Below are positions 26,186 through 33,161 of a DNA stretch of 64,000 nt, piece by piece (the first letter of the stretch is position 1; each line of letters opens with the position of its first letter). The stretch is from Propionibacteriaceae bacterium (GTDB taxonomy: Bacteria > Actinomycetota > Actinomycetes > Propionibacteriales > Propionibacteriaceae). Under the pieces are notes generated by a model. That model was not told the origin of the DNA. It ran no database searches and worked only from the letters and a program-made list of their open reading frames with translations. Location: assembly GCA_017306015.1 (NCBI GenBank), contig JAFKJK010000031.1:1-64000 (forward strand). The letters run 5' to 3'. The position numbers and the translations under genes were made by a program.

Positions 26186-27346
26186 GTGGACGGTTCGGTG
26201 CGAGTGATCGGTGTGGTGGGCGGCGGCCAGCTGGCCCGGATGATGCAGCCGGCGGCGATCGGCCTCGGGCTGCGGCTGCGGCTGCTCGCCGAGATGGCGG
26301 GCTCGTCGGCCGCCCAGGTGATCCCGGACGCCGTCGTCGGCGACTACACCGACCCGGAGACGGTGGCCACTTTCGCGCGCGGCTGTGACGTGATCACCTT
26401 CGACCACGAGCACGTGCCGACGGCGATCCTGCACTCCCTGGAGGACGCCGGCATCGCCGTCCGTCCCGGACCGGACGCGCTCGTCCATGCCCAGGACAAG
26501 GCGGTGATGCGGGCGCGGCTCGGCGCACTGGGCGTCCCCTGCCCCGCCAACGAGGTGGTGCCGGACGCGGCGGCGCTGATCGCCTTCGGGGACGCGCACG
26601 GCTGGCCGGTGATCGCCAAGACCTCCCGTGGCGGCTACGACGGCAAGGGTGTCTGGAAGCTGGCCGGACCGGCCGAGGCCGCGGTCCCGTTCGACGGCCT
26701 CGAGGGGCTGCGTGCGGACGCCGTCGTGATCGCCGAGGAGTTCGTCGACTTCACCCGCGAGCTCAGCGTGCTGGTGGCCCGGCGGCCGGGTGGCCAGGCG
26801 GTGGTCTACCCGGTCAGCGAGACCGTCCAGACGGACGGCATCTGCACCGCGACCACGACGCCGGCGCCCGGGCTGCGTGCTGACCAGGTGCGTGACCTGA
26901 AGGCGATGGCGCTGCGGATCGCCGCCGAGCTCGGCGTCGTGGGCGTGCTCGCCGTGGAGCTGATGGAGGCCCGGGACGGCCGGATCGTGGTCAACGAGCT
27001 GGCGATGCGTCCGCACAACACCGGCCACTGGAGCATCGACGGCTCGGTGACCAGCCAATTCGAGAACCACCTCCGCGCCGTGGCCGACCTGCCGCTGGGT
27101 TCGACGGAGACCCTGGCGCCGGTCACGGTGATGGTCAACGTCCTCGGTGGCAGCCTGGGCGACCTGGTCGCCGGACTGGACGACGTCTTCTCCCACGACC
27201 CGGCGGTGAAGGTGCAGCTCTACGGCAAGGACGTCGTCCCCGGCCGGAAGGTGGGCCATGTCACCGCCATGGGGGAGGATGTGGAGCAGACGTCGGCTCG
27301 CGCCTGGCGGGCCGCCCGCTACCTGATGGGAGAGTCCGATGAGTGA
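26186..27346 (+). CDS. purK: 5-(Carboxyamino)imidazole ribonucleotide synthase
   Basis: 386 residues, ATP-grasp enzyme converting AIR plus bicarbonate to N5-CAIR in purine synthesis. N-terminal IGVVGGGQLARMM binds the ribonucleotide; KTSRGGYDGKGVWK is the ATP-grasp loop; ELAMRPHNTGHWSIDGSVTSQ is diagnostic. GTG at 26186 chosen; a second in-frame GTG 12 bp on is also possible. It overlaps purE by 8 bp, a common coupling. Confidence 0.95.
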   Translation: MDGSVRVIGVVGGGQLARMMQPAAIGLGLRLRLLAEMAGSSAAQVIPDAVVGDYTDPETVATFARGCDVITFDHEHVPTAILHSLEDAGIAVRPGPDALVHAQDKAVMRARLGALGVPCPANEVVPDAAALIAFGDAHGWPVIAKTSRGGYDGKGVWKLAGPAEAAVPFDGLEGLRADAVVIAEEFVDFTRELSVLVARRPGGQAVVYPVSETVQTDGICTATTTPAPGLRADQVRDLKAMALRIAAELGVVGVLAVELMEARDGRIVVNELAMRPHNTGHWSIDGSVTSQFENHLRAVADLPLGSTETLAPVTVMVNVLGGSLGDLVAGLDDVFSHDPAVKVQLYGKDVVPGRKVGHVTAMGEDVEQTSARAWRAARYLMGESDE

Positions 27347-27836
27347 GTCCCCGATCGTCGGCATCGTGATGGGCTCGAACTCCGACTGGCCGGTGATGTC
27401 GGCAGCAGCGGACGCGTGCGCCGAGTTCGGCGTCGGTTTCGAGGCGGACGTGGTGTCGGCCCACCGGATGCCGGAGGACATGGTCGCCTACGGCCGCGGT
27501 GCCCGGGGCCGCGGGCTGAAGGTGATCATCGCCGGAGCCGGCGGCGCGGCCCACCTGCCGGGCATGCTCGCCGCGCTGACACCACTGCCGGTGATCGGCG
27601 TCCCGGTTCCGCTGAAGCACCTGGACGGCCTGGACTCGCTGCTGTCGATCGTGCAGATGCCGTCCGGGGTCCCGGTGGCGACGGTCGCGGTGGGCAACGC
27701 CCGCAACGCCGGCCTGCTGGCGGTGCGGATCCTCGCCGCCTCCGATCTGAACCTGGCCAACATGATGGAGGAGTTCCAGGCAGAGCTCCGCGCCCAGGCC
27801 CAGGCGAAGGGGGAGGCCGTCCGGAGTCGCCACTAG
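27339..27836 (+). CDS. purE: N5-CAIR mutase
   Basis: 165 residues. It isomerises N5-CAIR to CAIR after PurK. The family opening VGIVMGSNSDWPVM, SAHRMPEDM and GAGGAAHLPGMLAALTPLPVIGVPV are all present, including the active-site His. It overlaps purK by 8 bp and is separated by 77 bp from the LCP gene that follows, so the purKE operon may end here. Confidence 0.95.
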   Translation: MSESPIVGIVMGSNSDWPVMSAAADACAEFGVGFEADVVSAHRMPEDMVAYGRGARGRGLKVIIAGAGGAAHLPGMLAALTPLPVIGVPVPLKHLDGLDSLLSIVQMPSGVPVATVAVGNARNAGLLAVRILAASDLNLANMMEEFQAELRAQAQAKGEAVRSRH

Positions 27837-27913
27837 CGCGGCGCGGCTGATCGGCGCCCTTGGACGCAGCGGCAATACTGGGCTGAGGCCGACTTCCCAC
27901 AGCCAGGAGCCTT

Positions 27914-29380
27914 ATGACCACCACTGCGGCAGCACAGGCGCGTGTCGGGCTACCGACCGCCCAGGTCCGCACCCGCGGCATCGCGCTACGCCGATCACTG
28001 GTGCTGATGGCCTTCTCGGCCCTGGTGCCGGGCTCGGCGCAACTCGTCGCCGGCAACCGCACCATCGGACGCGTGGCCGTCCGCGTCTGGGCCACCCTGA
28101 TCGCACTGCTGGTGCTGGTCGTGCTGCTCGCCCTGCCGTTCCGCTCCTTCGTGATCGGTCTGTACGCGAACCCGCTCACCCTGCGCGTGCTCCAGGTCGT
28201 GGTGCTCGCGGCCGGGATCGGCTGGGCGCTGCTGCTGCTGGACGCGTGGCGCCTCGGCAACCCGCGGGTGATGTCGCTGGCCGGCAAGCTGGTCTCCGGC
28301 GTCCTGGCGCTGGCGCTCGCGGTCACCGGGACGGGCGCCGCGTGGGCGGCGTCCAACATCTTCGGCGCGCAGGCGTCCCTGTTCGGCGACGTCTTCGGCG
28401 GTGGCGGCATCACCCAGACCCAGAACGGACGGATCAACGTCCTCCTGCTCGGCGGGGACGCCGGCGCGGACCGCACTGGCCTGCGTCCGGACTCGATGAC
28501 GGTCGCGTCGATCGATGCCGTCACGGGCCGGACGGTGCTGTTCAGCCTGCCCCGCAACCTGCAGCACGCACCGTTCCCCGCGGACTCGCCGCTGCACAAG
28601 CTGTATCCGAACGGCTACTACTGCGCGGTGAAGAACCTTTCCGACGCGTGCCTGCTGAACGGCATCTATACCCTCGCAATGGGCCACAAGAATCTCTTCC
28701 CCGGCGTCAAGTACCCCGGCGTCGAGGCGACCAAGGGCGTGATCGAGGAGATCCTCGGGCTGAAGATCAACTACTGGGCGATGATCGATCTCAAGGGCTT
28801 CGAGAAGCTGATCGATGCCGTCGGCGGCATCACCCTCGAGGTCGGCAAGAAGGTCCCGATCGGCTCGCTGCACGGCAAGAAGGGCGTCTACGGCTGGATC
28901 CTGCCCGGCAAGCAGCACATGGACGGGTTCCACGCGCTGTGGTTCGCCCGGTCCCGGGAGTACTCCACCGACTACGAGCGGATGATCCGGCAGAAGTGCG
29001 TCATGAACGCCATGCTCAAGCAGCTCGACCCGACGACGGTGCTGACCAAGTTCCAGTCGATCGCCGACGCCGGCAAGCAGATCGTCGCGACCAACCTGCC
29101 CAGCGACCAGGTCGGCACCATGCTGGACCTGGCGATGAAGGGCAAGGAACTGCCGATGGCCTCGGTCAGCTTCACGCCGCCGCTGATCGTCCCTGCCGAC
29201 CCCGACTTCGCCAAGATCCGCACCTCGGTCGGGGACGCGATCGCGGCCTCCGAGGCGAAGGACCAACCGTCCGCGGCGTCCACGCCGTCGACGGCGTCGA
29301 CGCCGGGATCGACGAAGAAGAAGACGCCGAACACCACCGACGACGTCAGCAGCTACAGCATCTGCAAGGTCAGCGGCTGA
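27914..29380 (+). CDS. LytR-CpsA-Psr (LCP) family cell-wall glycopolymer ligase
   Basis: 488 residues. LCP enzymes transfer lipid-linked glycopolymers to peptidoglycan. The N-terminal third holds about four membrane segments (27-150), more than the single anchor of simple LCPs. The LCP domain has LRPDSMTVASIDAVTGRTV then SLPRNL, and further on the Arg pair in ARSREYSTDYERMIRQK. The C-terminal tail is Ser/Thr/Pro-rich. It corresponds by position to Rv3267 in M. tuberculosis and lies beside genes for mannose metabolism and a large glycosyltransferase. Confidence 0.92.
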   Translation: MTTTAAAQARVGLPTAQVRTRGIALRRSLVLMAFSALVPGSAQLVAGNRTIGRVAVRVWATLIALLVLVVLLALPFRSFVIGLYANPLTLRVLQVVVLAAGIGWALLLLDAWRLGNPRVMSLAGKLVSGVLALALAVTGTGAAWAASNIFGAQASLFGDVFGGGGITQTQNGRINVLLLGGDAGADRTGLRPDSMTVASIDAVTGRTVLFSLPRNLQHAPFPADSPLHKLYPNGYYCAVKNLSDACLLNGIYTLAMGHKNLFPGVKYPGVEATKGVIEEILGLKINYWAMIDLKGFEKLIDAVGGITLEVGKKVPIGSLHGKKGVYGWILPGKQHMDGFHALWFARSREYSTDYERMIRQKCVMNAMLKQLDPTTVLTKFQSIADAGKQIVATNLPSDQVGTMLDLAMKGKELPMASVSFTPPLIVPADPDFAKIRTSVGDAIAASEAKDQPSAASTPSTASTPGSTKKKTPNTTDDVSSYSICKVSG

Positions 29381-30229
29381 CTACAGCGTCCCTGACCCCA
29401 GGATCGAGAACACCCACTTGCCGACCTCGCTGACGGTGTCGCGTCCGGTGGGGAAGTCCGGCAGCCGGGTCATCACGCACATCCGGTAGTTGCGTCCGTC
29501 GCCCTCCACGCTGCCCATCGAGTTCACCGCCCACAGGTTGTCGGTGGACTTGAACTGCACCCAGCCGTTCTTCAGGTGGACGCTGACGCTCGCGGATTTC
29601 GGGGCTCCGACACCCCACGTCTGGTCGGCGATGACGTCGCCCATCTGGTCGTAGACGAACTTCGCCTCGCCGAAGGTGAGGGCGTCGGAGTTCCGCTCCT
29701 GCAGCGCCTTGACCAGCGTGACCTGGTCGGCCGGCGTCGTCCACGTCCAGCTCCACTGGTCGGGTTTCCCCTCGTCGAGGTGGGTGTGGCTCATCCCGAG
29801 CGCCTTCGCCAGGTCGGTGTAGCCCTGATAGCCGGCGTAGTTCCACAGCGCGGTTGCGGCATCGTTGTTGGACTGGGTGATGGCCAGGACGGCGTCGGTG
29901 ATCAGATCGGCGGGCAGGTCGGCCGGACGCGCCTTGCGCAGCGCCATCGAGACGATCATCGGCTTGGCCATGGACGCGCTCTGGCTGGTGTAGCCGTCGT
30001 TGAAGCTCCAGGTGCCGCCGGTGCGGACGTCTTCGACGAACACGCCGAAGTTCGGGTTGCCGTTCGCGATCGTCGTCATCACCTGGTTGAGCTGGTCGCG
30101 GATCGCGCCGCTCGGGGAGACGGACGGACGCGGGATCGCCGTCTGGGTGCAGCCGGTCGCCGCCAGCAGTGCCGTCGCGGCGGCCCCGCCGAGCAGGGTT
30201 CGTCTGGACAGGCTCACGGCGCCCATCAT
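29381..30229 (-). CDS. Beta-lactamase/PBP-fold lipoprotein with altered active-site motifs
   Basis: 282 residues. A Tat-like N-terminus (SRRTLLGGAA) leads into a lipobox ending TGC (Cys27). The fold is that of class A serine hydrolases: SMAK (Ser86, Lys89), SNN (120-122), and KNG at 220-222 where KTG would be expected. The usual class A omega-loop Glu motif is not seen, so it is more likely a DD-peptidase-like or inactive cell-wall protein than a beta-lactamase. Its ATG overlaps the stop of the TIGR03089 gene. Confidence 0.8.
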   Translation of the reverse strand: MMGAVSLSRRTLLGGAAATALLAATGCTQTAIPRPSVSPSGAIRDQLNQVMTTIANGNPNFGVFVEDVRTGGTWSFNDGYTSQSASMAKPMIVSMALRKARPADLPADLITDAVLAITQSNNDAATALWNYAGYQGYTDLAKALGMSHTHLDEGKPDQWSWTWTTPADQVTLVKALQERNSDALTFGEAKFVYDQMGDVIADQTWGVGAPKSASVSVHLKNGWVQFKSTDNLWAVNSMGSVEGDGRNYRMCVMTRLPDFPTGRDTVSEVGKWVFSILGSGTL

Positions 30230-30912
30230 GCCAGCACGGCGCGCTCGGACCGGCCGAGCGCTGCCAGCCGTTCGGCGTCCGCCGGCTCGTCGACCAGCAC
30301 CGACGAGCCGCCCCCGAGCAGGGGCGCCAGGATGGCCGCCTCGAGGGTGGCGAACGCGTCCGAGGTGCGCACCAGCCGCCGTTCGCCGGTGCCTGCCAGG
30401 TCACCCAGGCCGGCATGGGTGACGCTGCGTCCGGCATCGGCCCAGGCCGGCGCGCCCCCGGGAACGTCCTGCGCCCAATGGGCGTCCGGCTGCGCCAAGG
30501 CCTCGCCGCTGAAGTCGTCGACGCCCTCGGGCAGGTCACGCAGTCCCAGCGCGAGCGGGTGCAACGAGCACGCCAGCGTCGGGACGCCCGGGACGGCGGC
30601 CGGCCCGTCGGGTCCGACCACGACCAGGTCGGCCACAGCCGTGTCGAGGCGGTAGGTGCAGCCGCGCTGCCAGGCGGCCAGTGGCCAGATCAGGCTCATC
30701 CAGTTGCCGGGGTTGGTCCGGCTCACGGTGCCGGCGACCGTCCCGCCGGCCGCGTCGAGGGCCTCGATGAGGTTCGCGGTCTTGTCCACCCAGTTCGCGA
30801 ACGTCCGAACGCTGAACTCGACCCGGGCGCCGGCTCCGTACCAGGTGACCAGCGGCTCGCTGCCGCGAGAGCCGGCCGCGCGCCGCAGCGCTGCGATGAC
30901 TGGGTTCAGCAC
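30226..30912 (-). CDS. TIGR03089-family protein
   Basis: 228 residues. This family resembles a short fragment of AMP-dependent synthetases (VTWYGAGARVEFSVRTFANWVDKTANLI is reminiscent of the acyl-adenylate enzyme N-terminus), but lacks the ATP-binding core. Function unknown. It is conserved next to LCP genes in actinobacteria (Rv3268-like). It overlaps the following lipoprotein gene and is divergent from the mannose-1-phosphate guanylyltransferase (23-bp gap). Confidence 0.75.
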   Translation of the reverse strand: MLNPVIAALRRAAGSRGSEPLVTWYGAGARVEFSVRTFANWVDKTANLIEALDAAGGTVAGTVSRTNPGNWMSLIWPLAAWQRGCTYRLDTAVADLVVVGPDGPAAVPGVPTLACSLHPLALGLRDLPEGVDDFSGEALAQPDAHWAQDVPGGAPAWADAGRSVTHAGLGDLAGTGERRLVRTSDAFATLEAAILAPLLGGGSSVLVDEPADAERLAALGRSERAVLA

Positions 30913-30935
30913 CTCGCCATCGTAGGCTCAGTCCC

Positions 30936-32012
30936 GTGCGCTACGTGGTGATCATGGCGGGCGGCGCCGGCACTCGGCTGTGGCCGCTGTCGGTCGCCGG
31001 CACGCCCAAGCAGCTGCTGCCGCTGGTCGCCGGCAGGAGCCTGCTGCGGCTCGCGTTCGAGCGGTCGCTCGCCTCCGTCCCCGCTGAGCGGGTGCTGGTG
31101 GTCACGGGCGCCGGCTATGCCGCCGAGGTTGCCGCCCAGCTGCCGGAGCTGCCGGCCGCGAACATCCTCGGCGAGCCGGTCGGACGTGACTCGCTGAACG
31201 CCTGTGCGTGGCCCGCTGCCGTGCTGGCCGCCACTGACCCGGACGCGGTCATCGCCCAGCTGACCGCGGACCAGCTGATCGAGCCGGTGGACGTCTTCGC
31301 CGCCAGCCTGGAGACCGCGTTCGCCCTTGCCGAGGCCGATCCCGGCGTCCTGGTCACCCTGGGCGTGGTGCCGACGAGCCCGCACACCGGGTACGGCTAC
31401 CTGCACCGCGGTGAGCCGATCAGCGGGTACGCCGGGGCCCACCGGGTCCTGCGATTCGTCGAGAAGCCGTCCCGGGAGGTCGCCGAGGGCTATCTCGCCA
31501 GCGGCGATTTCTGGTGGAACTCCGGCATGTTCGTCTGGCGCGCCGCCACTCTGCTGGAGCAGCTGCGGCTGCTGCTCCCGGCCACCCACACGGCCGTCCT
31601 CGACCTCGCCGCGCACCCCGGACGGCTGGAGGAGATCTTCCCGGCCCTGTTCAAGACCAGCGTCGACTACGCGGTGATGGAACCGGTGTCCGCCGGCCAG
31701 GGCAGCGCCAGGGTGGTAGCGGTCGCGCTGCCGGTCGACTGGCGGGACGTCGGCGGCTTCGCCAGCCTCGCCGAGATCCTGCCGACCGACCCGGCCGGCA
31801 ACGCCACCTCGGGACGCGTCGTCAGCCTCGACGCCGCGGGCAACATCGTCGTCAACGCCGACGCCGACTCGCTGCTCGCCCTGCTCGGCGTGTCCGGGCT
31901 CGTCGTCGTCCGGACGCCGGCGGCCACCCTGGTCGCCCGCGCCGAGGACGCCGAGCGGGTCAAAGAACTCGTCCAACTCGTCCGGGACTCTGCGGGGGAG
32001 TCGTACGCCTGA
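30936..32012 (+). CDS. manC: Mannose-1-phosphate guanylyltransferase
   Basis: 358 residues. It makes GDP-mannose from mannose-1-phosphate and GTP. The nucleotidyltransferase signature MAGGAGTRLWPLS with PKQLLPL is at the N-terminus; HTGYGYLHRG and FVEKPSRE are further core motifs, and the C-terminal domain is short, so it is the single-function type without an isomerase half. GTG start at 30936. GDP-mannose would feed the glycosyltransferases of the envelope gene block. Confidence 0.92.
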   Translation: MRYVVIMAGGAGTRLWPLSVAGTPKQLLPLVAGRSLLRLAFERSLASVPAERVLVVTGAGYAAEVAAQLPELPAANILGEPVGRDSLNACAWPAAVLAATDPDAVIAQLTADQLIEPVDVFAASLETAFALAEADPGVLVTLGVVPTSPHTGYGYLHRGEPISGYAGAHRVLRFVEKPSREVAEGYLASGDFWWNSGMFVWRAATLLEQLRLLLPATHTAVLDLAAHPGRLEEIFPALFKTSVDYAVMEPVSAGQGSARVVAVALPVDWRDVGGFASLAEILPTDPAGNATSGRVVSLDAAGNIVVNADADSLLALLGVSGLVVVRTPAATLVARAEDAERVKELVQLVRDSAGESYA

Positions 32013-32049
32013 GCGTTAGCCTGTGAGGGAGCGAGGCGAAAGCAGAGGC

Positions 32050-32679
32050 ATGATCGAGAATCTCAAGCGCATCCGCGAGCCGGTGGCGTGGGCCCTGATC
32101 GTGCTGGTGCTCGCGGGCATGGGATTGACCGGCTGGCGGCTGGTCACCGGGCTCGAAGAGCCGGACGCAACCATCTTCACGGTCTTCTCCGACCTGGCGC
32201 TGTCGTGGCTGAACATGTCCATCGCGATCCCGTTGGTGATCGTGGTGATGCTGTGCTCGCTGATCACCCCGGTCACCCCGCGAGCCGGGCTGATCTCGTG
32301 GGTGTCGGCGATCGTGCTGTCGCTCGGCGTGCTGTTCACCCTGGTCAGCAACCTGCTGGGCATGTGGGCGTCCGCGTACAGCGTCGGGGTGGTGCTGGAC
32401 GTCCTGGGTGGCCTGTTCGACCTGGCGTTCAAGGCGCTGGCTGCCGGCGCGCTCTGGGTGCTGATCCGCGGCGTGCGCGGTGGCCAGATCGAGAGCCCCG
32501 CGACGGAGGTGGCCGGGGAGGTGCTGGGGCCGGTGGGACCGGAGCCGGACCCGGAGAAGCCCTCGACGACCTGGTCGCGGACGTCGGCATCGGGGACGGC
32601 CTGGCGGACGGCGGACGAGGCGGCTGCCGGGACCCCGGGGCGTCCGCGCATCGAGGAGGAGCCGAAGCCAGAGCAGTAG
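32050..32679 (+). CDS. Hypothetical membrane protein
   Basis: 209 residues with four hydrophobic segments (about 14-34, 49-75, 84-104 and 117-141) and a long polar C-terminal tail rich in Pro, Glu and Thr. No recognised family. The ATG at 32050 has the ribosome site GCAGAGG. It lies between manC and the whiB gene on the same strand and may be a co-transcribed envelope protein. About 160 bp of regulatory sequence follow before whiB. Confidence 0.75.
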   Translation: MIENLKRIREPVAWALIVLVLAGMGLTGWRLVTGLEEPDATIFTVFSDLALSWLNMSIAIPLVIVVMLCSLITPVTPRAGLISWVSAIVLSLGVLFTLVSNLLGMWASAYSVGVVLDVLGGLFDLAFKALAAGALWVLIRGVRGGQIESPATEVAGEVLGPVGPEPDPEKPSTTWSRTSASGTAWRTADEAAAGTPGRPRIEEEPKPEQ

Positions 32680-32763
32680 GCCGGCCGGCCCAGAATCCGA
32701 GCACACTGTCCTCCGTCCGGGGGACGCCCGCAGGCTCGTGCATCGGATACTTACGCCTCGGGG

Positions 32764-32797
32764 TTGACGCGGAGTGAATAACAAAGGTGTAATTCAC
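32764..32797 (+). promoter_or_regulatory. Promoter with overlapping palindrome upstream of whiB
   Basis: TTGACG (32764-32769), 18 bp, TGTAAT (32788-32793) makes a good sigma-70-like promoter for the whiB gene. Over the -10 and spacer lies a dyad, GTGAATAAC and GTAATTCAC (32774-32797), arms of 9 bp with one mismatch. A regulator binding here would block the promoter. The A+T-rich patch stands out from the surrounding G+C-rich DNA. The regulator is unknown. Confidence 0.6.
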
Positions 32798-32840
32798 TTC
32801 AAAGTGCGTCGGATGCGGCGTGCGGGTCGAGGAGAATCAC

Positions 32841-33104
32841 ATGCAGGAACTGTTCCTGATAGTGGAGTCTGAAGCCGAGGAGGGTGTCCTGGGCTGGCAG
32901 ACTCGCGCCCTGTGTGCCCAGACCGACCCCGAGGCGTTCTTCCCGGAGAAGGGCGGCTCGACGCGTGAGGCCAAGAAGGTCTGCCTTTCCTGCGAGGTGC
33001 GTGGCGAGTGCCTGGAGTACGCCCTCGCCAACGACGAGCGCTTCGGCATCTGGGGCGGGCTCAGCGAACGGGAGCGTCGCCGGCTGAAGAAGCGGGCCGT
33101 CTGA
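32841..33104 (+). CDS. WhiB-family iron-sulfur regulator (WhiB2/WhmD-like)
   Basis: 87 residues. WhiB proteins bind a [4Fe-4S] cluster and partner sigma factors; WhiB2-type members control septation. The four cysteines are C25, C48, C51 and C57 (C-x22-C-x2-C-x5-C), followed by GIWGG (69-73) and the basic tail RERRRLKKR. The ATG at 32841 is chosen over the in-frame GTG 21 bp upstream because GAGGAG precedes it. Its place beside manC, the large glycosyltransferase and DUF3499/PMM genes fits the WhiB2 lineage. Confidence 0.93.
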   Translation: MQELFLIVESEAEEGVLGWQTRALCAQTDPEAFFPEKGGSTREAKKVCLSCEVRGECLEYALANDERFGIWGGLSERERRRLKKRAV

Positions 33105-33161
33105 TCTTCGCCCCCGGGTAGGCTTGCGCACTGTCCGTCCAGCCGGGTCCGAGAGGTGCGC

